This document shows positions 19,001 to 30,924 of a DNA stretch of 64,000 nt, one piece after another. The notes beneath the pieces were generated by a model. That model saw nothing but the letters and a program-made list of their open reading frames with translations, did not search any database and was not told where the DNA came from. Where the stretch lies: assembly GCA_021234155.1 (NCBI GenBank), contig JAJEKV010000378.1, forward strand, positions 124,001 through 188,000, read 5' to 3'. Origin of the DNA: Isoetes taiwanensis (lineage: Eukaryota; Streptophyta; Lycopodiopsida; Isoetales; Isoetaceae). Each line of letters opens with the position of its first letter. Within the stretch, counting starts at the first letter, position 1. The position numbers were made by a program, and so were the translations under genes.

Positions 19001-19938
19001 TAGATTCCTAAATTTACCTCCATGGGTTGCTCTTTGTGTTGTGACTCCGGATGAATAGGCCTTGTCTTTCTCAGCAGCTTGTTTTCTGTTACCCTGTAGA
19101 GCATATTTGCAGAAGTAAAGAAGATGTTTAGGAGTCCCCTTATCCCTTAGGTGGGCATTGGACTAGTTTGTTCCAGGTGTGAGCACACCAATACCATTTG
19201 TTCATTTGCTTTTACAAGATAAATTATCTCGATTGACCTTTATGTAATTATTTAACTGTTACGTTCTGTATGGTTCTGCGTACTTGGCTTACTGTTGATT
19301 ACCCACAATTACTGGCTAATTGGCTAATCGTCCTAAGAAAAGACTAAATAATTACAACTATGTGCCTAAATCATACTTGTACACATAACACTTTGCATCA
19401 TATTGTGCAACAATATCTAGAATATATATCAGAAAATTTACTGCTATTTTTTACAAAATTTAGGTGTCTGGCTGTGCCAAAGCACCCTTACTCAATCATC
19501 CTATTATATTAATGGAAAAAAATATCAGGGTAGATAATTGGGCACATCACATAGTTGGTAGCAGACTGAAGTGGGGCAGAACAGTTGGAGCTGTTAAGTA
19601 GTTGGGGCAGACCGAAGCGAAGCAGACAGTTAGAGTTGACCAGTGCATGGCACAGTTGGGGCAGACCATTTAGGGTAGATCAATCCAATTTAGATGCAAT
19701 AGGCCGGGGGAATCCTATTTAGATTTAGCCACCTGTATACTCCCTCAGTTGAAGGGTTCCCCCTCCTTGATTTAATCTGTTCCTCTTGAATCAAAACCCT
19801 GTAGACGTAATCAATTTGGATTCTTTTCACATCAATACACAAACCTTGGTATAATTGCCTACAAGAAGCATATGCTGGTTGGTACCTGTCGGCTTTCTAT
19901 TTTTTTTTCTATGATCTGAAGAAGACTAAAGCACTTAC
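19001..19938. other. No gene; possible LTR remnant
   Basis: Contains several copies of GGGGCAGACC/GTTGGGGCAG (19570-19665). Near 19844 it reads ACAAACCTTGGTATAATTGCC, which distantly resembles an LTR end followed by an initiator-Met tRNA primer site (TGGTATCAGAGCC). Too diverged to call an element. Confidence 0.3.
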
Positions 19939-20145
19939 CTGCTCTTTCCTTATCAGCTTGCCTTACATCATCGTTTTTCTCATGTAGCACCCCCATAATC
20001 TCGAGCAACCGCAAATTGTATCTAGTGTCCTTCATATTTTGTGCATTGTGTAACTGATCACAGTGCAGACAGTGTACCCTACCACATGCTACGCAAGAAC
20101 TTAACCCTCCCTCCAGACAGAGATGCTCTCCATTACATATGCACC
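19939..20145 (-). CDS. Cys/His-rich exon of unknown gene
   Basis: Open minus-strand stretch of 69 codons with no start codon, bounded by a plausible acceptor (...TTGAG at 20146-20147) and a good donor (GCAG^GTAAGTGC at 19938). It begins with a dense cluster, CICNGEHLCLEGG and SSCVACGRVHCLHCD, with eight Cys and two His spaced like a treble-clef or RING-like zinc site. It continues with a charged helix (RYNLRLLEIMGVLHEKNDDV). I do not recognise the family. Flanking exons were not found. It could be host or part of a large transposon. Confidence 0.4.
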
Positions 20146-20232
20146 CTCAAGTTCTTTGTTATATGAAAGGGTTTCTTGGTCGACTCCCACTCATCGCTTT
20201 GTGCCGCTACCTCCAGGATTCGCTTTCCCTTA

Positions 20233-20428
20233 GGGTGCTTTCCCATGAGATCGATGACCTGAAGATCTGGATCCAGGACAAAAACCTGAGCGTCAAGAAA
20301 TGCTTGGCGATTACTTTTGATTCAGGTCAAAAACCTGAGCCTTTGAGGTCACGGCGCCCACGGAACCTGCATGCCTTGATCTCGACCTCAAGAAAACCTT
20401 GAGATCAGAGGCCCATGGGAAAGCACCC
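20233..20428. mobile_element. PIF/Harbinger (Tourist-like) MITE, 196 bp
   Basis: Perfect 15-bp terminal inverted repeat GGGTGCTTTCCCATG (20233-20247; complement 20414-20428) flanked on both sides by TTA (20230-20232 and 20429-20431), the 3-bp target duplication of PIF/Harbinger elements. The interior has internal direct repeats (AAAAACCTGAGC twice) and an inverted pair around TGAGATC. Confidence 0.9.
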
Positions 20429-20431
20429 TTA

Positions 20432-21600
20432 TCTATAGTTCAACAAGCTGAGCTCTATTGCTACAATCGTGATTCACCAGAGTCGGATGCATATCCACAA
20501 TATACACCGAGGCATTTCTATTCCATCTCCTATCTTTTCTAATTTACGAAGAATTAAATTTATATTGGGCTCCCCTCTTGTCACTAGAAGGCTTCCCCCA
20601 AAATTCTCTCCTCACATTACATTGAATGCATATGGTGTTATTGTGTTCGGATAGCTATCGCCTCTATTAATTTTTGTACTTTGTCCCTTCGCTAGCATTC
20701 CACGTGTCCTGTCCTGTGTAGAGTCATAATCTCATGCCCTCCATTAGTTAATACATTCCCTTTAAGCCAAACTCTATCCTATCACTAGGTTTTATATGGT
20801 GCTAGATGCTTGATTATCCCTCGATTTGACTCCCTGATATCGAGTGGGATCCACCCCCATGGCATTTTTATTCCACAAATACTGTGTCAATATTTCTTTA
20901 TATTGTATGAATGTTCTGTTTTCCAGGCTCCGTATCATCCATTCAACTCAGACAATGCACTTTATACATTTTACACATTATCCTCCACGTGTCTCTCCAA
21001 CGGCTCTATAATTTGAAACTCGGGCCTAGTGTTCCCCGATCCATTCATTGCATATTAATGACCTCAATTTGGCTATATCAATCTTGTTAATTTCGGATTT
21101 TCAGGTTTGACCAAAAACTTTTTTAGATTTTTTTTTAACTTGATTTCATATGATTTTCTGGGTTGTGGTGGCCGGAAAAAGTTATCGATTCCCAAAGATT
21201 CCCAAAAATCGTAGAAGTTTTTTCCCTATGATTTTTATTCTTGGATTTCTACTCGAGGGCATGCCACAAAATAACTCCATGCATGGCCATGAACATAAGG
21301 CCTCAGCGTTCCATAATCGTATCATATGCTACCGTCTAAAACCATTCTTGAATGCATTTTTGCTTGATGCTTTTTTTCGGGTCTGAATTTTTCATCTCAG
21401 CATGCATATCCGGCAATGTTCAGAGGGAAATTCTGAGTCACAAAAAGATCGTTTTCTGTTTTTTTTCGGCTGGAGCACCAAAAGTAGCAAGCAATCAGTG
21501 ATGTCTTCGATTATTAAAGGCTCCATCGACATTTTTGAGAAGAAAACAGAGGGGTGATGTGAGCCAGACTTTAGGTATTGGACTCCTGGTTTCTTATCTT
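20432..21600. other. Stretch without recognisable gene
   Basis: Short random open frames only. No terminal repeats, RNA gene or array were seen. Confidence 0.4.
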
Positions 21601-22300
21601 TGTTATTTTCCATTAGCATGGTTTTTTATGGGACTATAGAACATCGCATGTTGCTTAAAAAAAAAAGATCAACCAAAAAATCCAATTCCACAAATCAAAG
21701 CCATAGATATAATGTTACAGATTGCCAAAGCCATGTACTGGCTGAAGTTGTGCATGGTGATCTAAAGTTATCAAACATACTTATCAAGGGCCTCATAGGG
21801 CATGCTAATTATGTTGTGGTCAAGGTTGACAGGTTCGCGTGGATGGAAGTAAGAGGGAACTTACCTTATATGGCACCAGAAATGTTTTATGAAGAAGTTA
21901 AGTATACAAAGGAGATGGATGTGTACTCATTTGGGATTTTATGTGCATAGATATTGACGGGGTTGCAATTTGGACAATGGGTTTAAGGGTAATCAACGCT
22001 TCCAGATTCCCCGAGCTGGTGAGGTCGGCAAAGACCTGATTTGCCATCTTGATGTCCAAGAAGTCTTCATAATATAATCCAGAATGCCGAGAGAAAATCT
22101 CAATGAACGCCCAAACTTCTCTACAATTTGCTCTACTCTGCAGATCCCGAAAAAGTGTGTCTATTCACGATCAAGCATCTTTTGTCCTCACATTTTCCTA
22201 AACCATTGGCACACAAACCACCTTCTTTTTACAAGTATAAGGATGTCAGGACCAAAATGTACTAATGTGAGAGGTATGTGTCTCCTAACGTAATGCGTAA
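21600..22300 (+). pseudogene. Protein kinase C-lobe remnant
   Basis: The open frame at 21600-21950 contains VHGDLKLSNILI, the catalytic loop (normally HRDLKxxN; here Gly replaces Arg, the catalytic Asp and Asn remain), then VRGNLPYMAPEMF (activation segment end with APE) and KEMDVYSFGIL (subdomain IX). A stop interrupts just after FGILCA, although the same frame goes on with ILTG. The frame at 22084-22160 has NERPNFSTICSTL, the subdomain XI Arg block. The Mg-binding DFG is replaced by VDR in KVDRFAWM, so it would be catalytically dead even without stops. It resembles plant RLK/Raf-like kinases. No N-lobe precedes it directly. Confidence 0.8.
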
Positions 22301-22642
22301 ACTTAGAGACCGTGATTCATAGATAAAACAAATAGAATTTGCCAACATATTTGATAACATCAATTCATAATGGAATTACTCTAACGAGGATGCTTTTGCC
22401 ATCAATGAAAGTTATGGGAGGATTTCAAATTTAGAAGTGATGGGACAACAGTATGAGGTCGCTTTGCGTAATATTCTTGAAGAAGACATTCCAAATGCAC
22501 CTTTGAAGATAGGTACCAGATGCCCAAGGTTCTAAGGGAAAGAGCTTGGATAGCACCGGTTCATGCAAGTGTTCCCAAGCCAAAGATGTTTAGATTTTTG
22601 TGACAACTCACATTTACTGATGCAGGCACTTATAGTCAGGAA

Positions 22643-22900
22643 ATGAAAGAGGGGTGTCCTGGATCCCAATATTTGGAAATTGAACATGAACAAATACTTG
22701 GTCGGGGAGGCTATGGTATGGTTTACAAAGGTAAGTGGTTTAATATGCCCGTGGCGTTGAAGATATTCAAAGATGGGGATTTAACCCATAATAATGAATT
22801 TGAAGTGATGGGAAAAGGCGTATGTAATTCATCCCCATTTACAAATGATTGGGCACCTCTGCAGTAAAGCCACAAAGTGACCTTCGTATGATTCGAGGAA
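22643..22900 (+). pseudogene. Protein kinase N-lobe remnant
   Basis: The frame starting at 22643 has ILGRGGYGMVYKGKW, a complete Gly-rich ATP loop, and MPVALKIFK with the ATP-binding Lys. A frameshift near 22815 moves the continuation (HPHLQMIGHLCSKAT, the beta-4/beta-5 region) into the next frame. Sequence decays after about 22900. This N-lobe lies downstream of the C-lobe at 21.6-22.3 kb, so the two are halves of two tandem kinase copies, not one gene in order. Confidence 0.75.
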
Positions 22901-25900
22901 GGGTTCTATGCATGTGGAGGATTCCCTTTGGAATCGGATTGCAGGGCTATCTTATTGTCGGTGTCGGCAAGATGCATGGGTTTTTCTAGCATCCAAGTAT
23001 TCGGGTTTTGCGGGAATGCCTAATTTTTTTTTTCTTGCTTCAATGTTTGGAGGACCCTCTAGCTCTTTTAGAATAGACCATGAACGGTGGGCTCCTAAAG
23101 ATCTATTTGCTGATTTTTTTAAGCTTATAATCGCCCCTATTATGCATTTTACAGAATAACAGAGCTCAATGGACGGATTTTAAAGAGACCCGGTTATGCT
23201 ATTCTTTTATTACATGAGGTAGCTACTTTTCCAACCTTTTCCACTTTCGATGTTGATTCCGGCATATACCGGTCTTTGTTCAAGAGGAGCATGCTCAAAA
23301 CAAAATGCTTTCTTGGCTCAATCTAATGAAGGACAAAATCGTTATTTGATCGTTGGCCACCATTTTCCCTTTGGCCATGGAATTCTTCAAGTTCACTATT
23401 CAAATTGTGTAAACCGTGTAATAGCATGCTCGACTGGCCATATTCTACCATGATTGCCATATTTTGTTCATTCAATTTGACACGCTTTCTTCCTTTGTAG
23501 TTTAGTTATATAAATTACTCCATCCACGGCTTTACTTTGCCTTTTAACTTCTGATCAGTGACTATGCACCACGAATAAGTGAAGGAAGAATGTACGCCGG
23601 ATCTTAGACAAAGTTTAGTTATAGAATATATGGCATACATGGTAGATGAGGATTTGCTATTCGGTTATATGCAAGCATTATGTTTAGTCATGTTATTGCT
23701 TAGACCATCGTAATTGCAACATGTTTCTAGCGGGCATATAACGATCTTTGCTACAAGTACTTTCCATCTTTATATAATGAGCAAGGCAATCTTTAGATCA
23801 TAAATGTTGATGTGTTTGAGTAATCTGTAAATTTCCTTCATCCTATCCTTTGGTTTTCCTTCCCGGTTTGATGATTTGATTGTGGCATTCACTTTGCGTT
23901 TTAAGAATTGGCTTCTCAATTGTTCAAAAGGTTTGCACCATAGCTGTCATTAGTCATTCTCAAGTATTTACGAAGCATTGTGCTAAGTAATTACAAGCAA
24001 AATGCAGTCATAGTCATATGGTTGCAGAAAGTTAAATGTTGTGAAAAAATTTCATGCCTGCACGGATCTTCGCTATGCAAAATGGATTACATCTTGAGAA
24101 TGGAAGTAAGCACTTCAAATGAAAGACCTACATCAGACTGGACACCCTATTTGATTGCACATCGGATCTTTGACACGCCTTAAATTTCTATCACATATAT
24201 TTGATATGAGTACTTTGTGTCCATTTCATATCTGATGACCAATCATCTAGATACAAGAAGTGGTCCCAATCCAGTGTTTTCTCAAAATTCATCATTAGGC
24301 GTTGCTATTTTCAAGCATTACCGTCTAGCTCTACTTTAGAATGATTGTTTTTGTAATTTATATCATAGATATGCTGTTAAATAAGAATAAAGTGAATTGC
24401 CTTTCTCTTTTCGTTGATAGGCAGGTAAACCACCATCTTTAGTCTTGGTTTCTTAACAAGGATCAAGTTGTTGTGGCATGCATGTTACCTATATTCTTTA
24501 TTCGGAGCTTCGTTTTCATCTTTGGCATTTATAGGTTTTCATGAAACCACTTTGTAGTAGATATAGGATGCTTTGCATCAAGCGAAAGTGACAAAGGATT
24601 ATCTAAATCAAGGTAAATTTCTTTGATTTGTGGTGGCTGAGAAAGCTTATGGTTATCTAGCATACTCGGCCTGTTGTAATTTCTTTAGATGCATTGCGTT
24701 CTAAGTGGTACCTATTTGTTGTGTTTAGGGTTGCCACCGTGATGCCGGATGGTTTTATCATGCATTGCTTTTTTATGTACCGCCATGAACCTAGATTTTC
24801 CCTAGATTTTCACATGCTTTGAAGCATTCTCGTCTCATCTTAGTCCAAAGCATAGGGATTCATTACTCTCATCTTGAAAAGAGCATGTGCAAAGAAAGAG
24901 TATGTATTAGTCTTTTGAGATAATTAGTTCTTCGGACCTTTTAGTGATAGTTTGCCATTTCACAAGACGGATTGAAGCATCTGGTTTTATCATTGAAATG
25001 ATAATGCATATGGCGTTTGCTAAATACCTAAGGTCATATATCCAAGTAGCAACATTTTCACCATTATTTTTGAGGAGGAAGTGCCTATTCAGGGGACATC
25101 ATGCTAGAATTTTTGCTTATAGATCCACTAAAATGGCAAAAGCTTTAATGTTATTCCTTAAGAAAAATGTCCTCTTTGATACTAGGATTCTAGAGTGAGG
25201 ATGGAAACCCTAGACTAATGGTTTTGCCTTAAGACATTCTTTGCCCTAGAAATTGCTTGGATTTAGGAATTCTTCATGATAGATGGTGGAATCGAATAAG
25301 AGTTGACTACATATCGAGAAGAGGGCTCAAAGATACCGGTAAACAGAGTTCTAAACCCTAGTCAGTACGTTTTTTCATTTCAGTATGCTCTACTTGGTAG
25401 ATGATATTTTTAAATGATGTGGTCAGTACTTTTTGTGCGTTTTCATTTCTGTATGCTCTACTTGGTAAATTATATTTTAAATGATGTGGTTAATGTTTTC
25501 AGCTTACAAAGTGTAATCAGATTATTTGTTATAGATGTTCACGTGTTCAACATCCATCACCCTCATCACATGCTAGCAATAGGTTCTCGATTCTAGAAAG
25601 TTTGTACAGTTTGCTCTTTTTTGTTCAAGTCATAGTCCTTCCAATATCGCATACCGGAAGATTTGAAAGCTCTTGAATGATCCGCTTCCATGCTCTATAA
25701 AGTCTTTGCATATTTGCAAAGATCCAAACAAGATTTGTGCAATGGCTCAATTCTGCAAAGGAGCCTTAGACCATGAATTGCTCAATCCAAAACTAATTTG
25801 AGTGGGGCTTACGCCTTTACACCTTGATAAGCGATTTTTGCAACACTTTGGTTCAAATTTATTGCTTATGCATTAGATCATTGCTTAAAATCTGTGGTCT

Positions 25901-26420
25901 TATACGTTGTACTTTTTGCAAAATTGAAAGAATATGTCTATCAACGAAGTCAATACCCAAATAGGCTATCCAGAGAATGTAGATTATCCTTGGATCTTTC
26001 TCATTATGCAAGTTAGTTTGGAATGGGATAGGGTTTGTATTATCTAGAACAATTTAGATGTCAAAATAAGATCTATATTCTGCTCACAAGTACTATTTTG
26101 TCTATTATTCTAAATGTGTCAACTTGAATGACAGGATGAAGTCCTTACTTTAGACATGCCTCATGATATAGTGTTGCTAGAATGGGTAAAAAACCGTGAG
26201 GCTTCAATACATTGTTTTCGGTGGTAATTTATATTTCTTTGTTTCATCTCATTGTCTTCCATCACACAAGCAATTTGCCTCATTGGCAATGCAAAAGCAA
26301 TAGTCATGATTAGAACACTAGGTGTATGCAGAGGTATACGCAGACATGCGATCGTTGACCAAAAATTTGATACTTGTCGGATGACAAAGTTGTTTCAATG
26401 TAATGAGAAGTTTTATTTTG
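22901..26420. other. Long stretch without recognisable gene
   Basis: AT-rich. The only structure noted is a tandem duplication of about 71 bp near 25364-25492. Some open frames at 22.9-23.45 kb might be kinase-gene remnants, but no motif could be confirmed. Confidence 0.4.
25364..25495. repeat. Tandem duplication of about 71 bp
   Basis: The run TCAGTACGTTTTTTCATTTC...GTATGCTCTACTTGGTAGATGATATTTTTAAATGATGTGG is followed directly by a second copy with a few substitutions and small indels. Confidence 0.85.
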
Positions 26421-26895
26421 GCATGCTTCTTAGGTTGTGCTTAAAATCTGTGTTTGTTAAGTTGTAGTTCTCTCTCTTTGATGAATAATACATGCCATAA
26501 TGTTGCAGAGAGAAATTTCCAGGTCAAAACTTGATGTTGGTATTTGAGATAATCTGTTGTTCAAGGTGTCACGAAGGTCCTCAAACACATATGGCATTAT
26601 TGGCTCAACCGATCAAGGCAAAAGTCCCGCTTGATGCACCGCCACCGGTTTTCTTAAGACAAAGTATCCAAGTATGTGTTTTGTTTGGTCATGCTTCTTA
26701 GGTTGTGCGTAAAAATCAGAACATGTATGATATTGGTATTTGAGATAATGTGGTGTTCAACGTGTCAATGAAGGTCCTCAAACACATAAGGCATTATTGG
26801 CTCAACCCGATCAAGGGCAAAAATTCTCGCTTGATGCAATCGGCACAGTTTTTCTTAAGACAAAGTATTCAATTTTGCTATGATTATGGAAATGG
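26421..26895. repeat. Tandem duplication of about 190-270 bp, diverged
   Basis: CATGCTTCTTAGGTTGTGC occurs at about 26421 and 26689. GGTATTTGAGATAAT...GTTCAA, AAGGTCCTCAAACACATA, GGCATTATTGGCTCAACC and TTTTCTTAAGACAAAGTAT follow in the same order in both copies. The first copy has about 90 extra bases after the shared start. Confidence 0.85.
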
Positions 26896-28376
26896 ATAAA
26901 GTGTCCGACTTGCTCATGCATTTTTATATGTGATTCTCATTTATTTGTATGTGAAGAGGTGCATGGAGCCATTGCAAAGCCATCAAGATGCATGATTCCA
27001 TGTTACAAGTGCTATGTTAATGATAGTGTATGCTTGCAGTGGCAAGACATTCTTGAAGTGCTATTGGATTGAATTGAATTCAAAGACAATAAATACAGAG
27101 CTACCCTTCTAGAAGAAAGGCATTCGTTTAATTTCTCAGACTATTTCTTGCATAGAAGTGCAAGGTCCAAGACTTAAAAAGCACGAAGTTTTTGTGCAAG
27201 ATATTTTTAAAAGGATGAACTCATTATTACATTGTCTCAAGCGTGATGTCAACGAGCCCAGGAAACCATTAAGCAATGTCCTTTTATCTTTTAATACGAG
27301 GAACCTGCAAGTTTTAGACAACAATTTGTGCCAATCGTATGTCCTTGCATTTGAATTTGCAAAAGTGAAGTAGGCTAACTCTGTAACAAGCTTTTCCATG
27401 TCTTTTGTCGCCTTTTTTTATGGTACCATGTTCTTGAATTTGTGTCCTTTGCACTTTCAAAAATAATGTCTTTCAAAATTTCATGCACATTTTTGGTCAA
27501 TGTTGTGGCATAAAAGGCTGATAAACTTCTAGATTGAATCTTCAAAAAATTTACATATGAGTTTCGTAGCAAAATCAGTGTGTCTATAACTTGCCAAGTT
27601 CGGATATATTTTTTAATAAAGTCTTTTATAAATGTCAATGTAGATTATTTGACTTCGCTAAAGCATTCATTACAACAACTTCAAATACAATACCTATGAT
27701 GTACTCTTATTTATTTCCTCAAACCTACAAGGCAATTTTGAAATTTGTTAAGGCAAATGGCAGCTAATGAACACGTAGTTTTAATATGTGGTGCCTACAA
27801 ATTTTTAATATACCGTTGAGGTGGTCACATCTCATGCCATTTAGCTTTGTGTTCATGATTTCAAATTGAATTAAGTATCCTTATTGAACTAAGTTTTAAT
27901 AAGCCTATTGGGTGCATGAGTTTGGTGATGGAAAATCTACATTCCCATGTACTTCTAGCCTTCAAATATTTTTTATAGCATCATTGAATATCTACTGAAC
28001 TCAAAGCATATGGTGAAATTTCAATGCTCCAGTTTACTTCACACCTTGATACATACTCAGTGGTCAAAGAAATTGGTCTATGCTCTACATATAAAAAGTA
28101 CACAACATTGTACATCAGCACATGTGACATACACAACTTCTTATGATTGATATTGCTAGACATCAATCTTTTGCCTATCCCTCAACATAGAAGATTCTTC
28201 CTAGGCCTTGCAATGCCAATAGTTGCAGCGGGGATGCCCAAATTGTTGTATATGAAATACATGTGGTGAGAATGCAAATTTTGTGCTCAATAGTTGCTCC
28301 TACAATCCTCAAATGCAAAGTTTCATGCTCCAAATCTTTTTTAGTAGCAAACAACCACTTCTCAAATTGTTACTGG
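26896..28376. other. No recognised gene; interior of a possible Helitron
   Basis: Several open frames of 60-90 codons on both strands (for example 27136-27638 minus), none with a recognisable motif. The stretch immediately before 28377 resembles the 3' subterminal sequence of the Helitron at 6024-6742 (CAAACAACCAC), so part of it may be Helitron cargo. Confidence 0.35.
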
Positions 28377-28404
28377 GCCCGGCAACGCCGGGCACCATAA
28401 CTAG
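28377..28404 (+). mobile_element. Helitron 3' terminus
   Basis: Stem GCCCGGC/GCCGGGC (28377-28383 and 28387-28393) with loop AAC, then ACCATAA and CTAG, followed by T. The architecture, stem length and AAC loop are those of the complete Helitron at 6.0-6.7 kb. The matching TC 5' end could not be located, so the element length is unknown. Confidence 0.75.
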
Positions 28405-28923
28405 TTTGTATAATTGTTCGTCCGATGATTCATTCAGTTTACATTTAGTACTACCGTGGCTCAAGCGGGCCATACACACTATAATTATACCTAACATTTC
28501 TCAAGGCTGCATGATCTAAAAAATTCAAACAATATATATTGTCTTATGTTTGATAGTTACTACACCTCGATTCGTCAGACAAATGCTTGTGGTTTTACCA
28601 AAAACTTATCATTCATAAATTTTCAAACTGATAGAACTTTTGTTGGTCATTTTCTGAAGTAAACTAAATTAAACTTCACCTTTCCCTCAGATTTCTTCTT
28701 TCGTTCTCCTCGACCATCACTTCCAGTGTCAGCGTGTAATCTAATTTGTTCCCAAACATGGCCACCAACCTGTCTAGTTTTTTGGCTGAAAACTTTATCC
28801 AGTAAAAGTACCACATGTGCTGCTCTCTGCTGCTGAAACAGGTGATAGTTAGTGGTAAAGTGAGATTTCTGATCATTTCCTACCCACTCATCGGTCTTCT
28901 TTAGAAGCTTCTCTAACAACACA

Positions 28924-29600
28924 TTTTTTTTTTTTTTTTTTTTTTGAGGGCAAGGTTGGTTTTATATTTCATTTATAGAAAATACATAAGTTCCTTTGCT
29001 TATAGAAGCAAAGCATATCAGAAAGTAAAAACTGATATACTAATATAATAACTATGGTCCGAAGACCAAGTTTTTAAAAGTTTTAAGTAGAGGACCGAAT
29101 TCAAAATATCTGTTTATAGAACTGACAGCAGCCCAAAAAGTTATCTCTGTAAGTACTTGAATTGAAGATCTGCTTATCAGGAACATCATGCCACATCAAG
29201 CACGTCTTGCAGTGTGAAATCCGGGATGTCTCTCTTGCCAAACATCCTAAGTAACATGCCCAAATCTTCTGCAGTGTAATTTGTGAAGTCCTTTTTGAGC
29301 TTATATAAATAGTCTAACAGCTCATCTTTCCCCATGGCATCCTCTTCTTTCTCTATTCTATCCATAGGGCTCCTACTTCCGTTAATCTCCTCACATAATC
29401 TACGAACTCCGATCTGCATTTCTTCTTGAATTTTCTGAGAACCTCTTTTTGGAGAACATTTAACTCGTCTAGTATTATTTGTGCTCTTGCTCTCTGCATC
29501 ATCAGGCCGTTCTCTCCATCTTCTCGCCACTGTCATTTTTTCTCCTGTTTTCAAGGTCCTTGTCTATTCCCATTTGTTTGCCCCCCCCTCTCCAGATACT
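28924..29600 (-). mobile_element. Poly(A)-tailed retrosequence of unknown class
   Basis: The minus strand ends in a run of 22 A (plus-strand T 28924-28945) preceded by ...AAACCAACCTTGCCCTC. Upstream is a 122-codon open frame (29186-29554) with basic N-terminal half and a helical acidic end (DELLDYLYKLKKDFTNYTAE, LRMFGKRDIPDFTL). A poly(A) end and a sense-strand frame suggest a reverse-transcribed copy: a LINE ORF1 piece, SINE-like or processed gene. The family is not recognised, and no target duplication was found. An open frame just beyond the tail (28647-28922, minus) is unassigned. Confidence 0.45.
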
Positions 29601-30060
29601 AACCGATAGTTTTCAAAAAAAAAAAAACTCTTTAATTCTAAAGAATGACAGTTGAGCTCCGTACCGAATAGGAGCATAGAGGATCATGGCTACCAGTTGC
29701 AAATGCAATAAGTGAAAAAGAAAGCGAGGGTGAACAAACATGCCTGAGATCGCCCATCGCCCACCTGAGTTTGCCTATCACACACCTAGAAAATGTTTAT
29801 TTGTTTATTTGTTAATTGCACATCAACTATAAGGCGGACTAACAAAAGAATAAAGAAGAACCATGCCTTCTATCCTTCCTGTTTTTCTTTTTTTTATCCC
29901 TTTTATCCTCTTCATTATTGTGGTTTATTGGCCTTCTCGAACTTCTGATTGGTAGCAATCCCACATCCTTCTCTTTTTTATTATATGCAGTTCAAGCTTT
30001 TATTTATTTGCAAATGTTTTATGGTTTCATGCAGGACAATTTGAAATATCTAAACATTAA
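29601..30060 (-). other. Contains a LINE 3'-end relic (29819-29870)
   Basis: CACATCAACTATAAGGCGGACTAACAAAAGAATAAAGAAGAA (29819-29860) matches the terminal 3' sequence of the minus-strand LINE at 12809. Beyond it nothing recognisable was seen except homopolymer runs. Confidence 0.6.
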
Positions 30061-30135
30061 AGAATTTCCTTACACGTAAGCAAGGGCGACAATTGGGCGG
30101 CAACGTTTGCCGCTTTTGGCCGAAACTGATCAGCG

Positions 30136-30894
30136 ATGGAACAGAAGACAGTTTCAGAGAAAATCGATGCCTTCTTTGCTCAGATTCAATCACGATGGGA
30201 TGCTGAGGATGTGCGGTTGGCAGCTCAAGACATGGAAAAGCTTCAATGCTTAAAACAAAAACTTGGTTCTGTTAATGCTAAATTAAAATTTGTGAAAGAA
30301 AAGCTGGGAACAGTGGGCAACCATGTAAAGCAGAAGCTTGTTTCTGTTAACGGTGAATTAAAATTTATGAAAGAAAGGCAGGGAACAGTGGGCAACCATG
30401 TAGAGCAGATGAAAATTGAACATGAAAATAGAGATGTAAAAGGGACAGGCAACGTAGAAAAGATTGCTGAATATATGGAAGGCTGTGTTAGTAATGTTAT
30501 GAGAGAAGAACAAGCCCGCACCAGCAAGCGATCAAATATTAAGTTTTCGAGTCTTTCTAATGTGACAAAAGCAATGAGTGATTTCTTTGAAAATATAATG
30601 CATTTACATGATCCTGATTTTGTTAGTTGTTTTCGTGTGGGAAAGAAACAAGAAGGTAAACCAAGACCAATTATCATTAAGTTTCAAAGTGTGCAAGCAC
30701 GGGAATGAGTCATGTTTAACAGGGGCGCGCTTAAAGGGCAGACGCTCTGGTTAAACGATGATCTCATGCAGCAACAACAGAAGGAATTTAGGGATAAATT
30801 GCAGAAGATGCAAGCATATAAAGAAGCAAGAAAGCATCAAGGAGGCAAGTTATGGGTAAAGGAAAATGGAAGTCAAGCTAAGATTGTCGAATAG
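30136..30894 (+). pseudogene. LINE ORF1 protein with one in-frame TGA
   Basis: A 253-codon frame broken only by TGA at 30706-30708, in the sequence ARE*VMFNRGALKG, where Trp (TGG) would fit. Residues 1-125 are coiled coil with two near-identical internal repeats (KFVKEKLGTVGNHVKQKL and KFMKERQGTVGNHVEQMK). Residues 155-230 (SDFFENIMHLHDPDF, VSCFRVGKK, PRPIIIKFQS, LWLNDDL) match the RRM-like domain of L1 ORF1p. The end is basic (QAYKEARKHQGGKLWV). The protein would trimerise and coat element RNA. Start chosen at the first ATG after the CpG-rich leader. Confidence 0.82.
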
Positions 30895-30924
30895 GAATTC
30901 GGGACCCTCAAGTGTATGATTTAG

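Noticed and set aside
30243-30677. 144-codon minus-strand frame
   Set aside because: Shadow of LINE ORF1, which has coiled-coil and RRM-like blocks on the plus strand.
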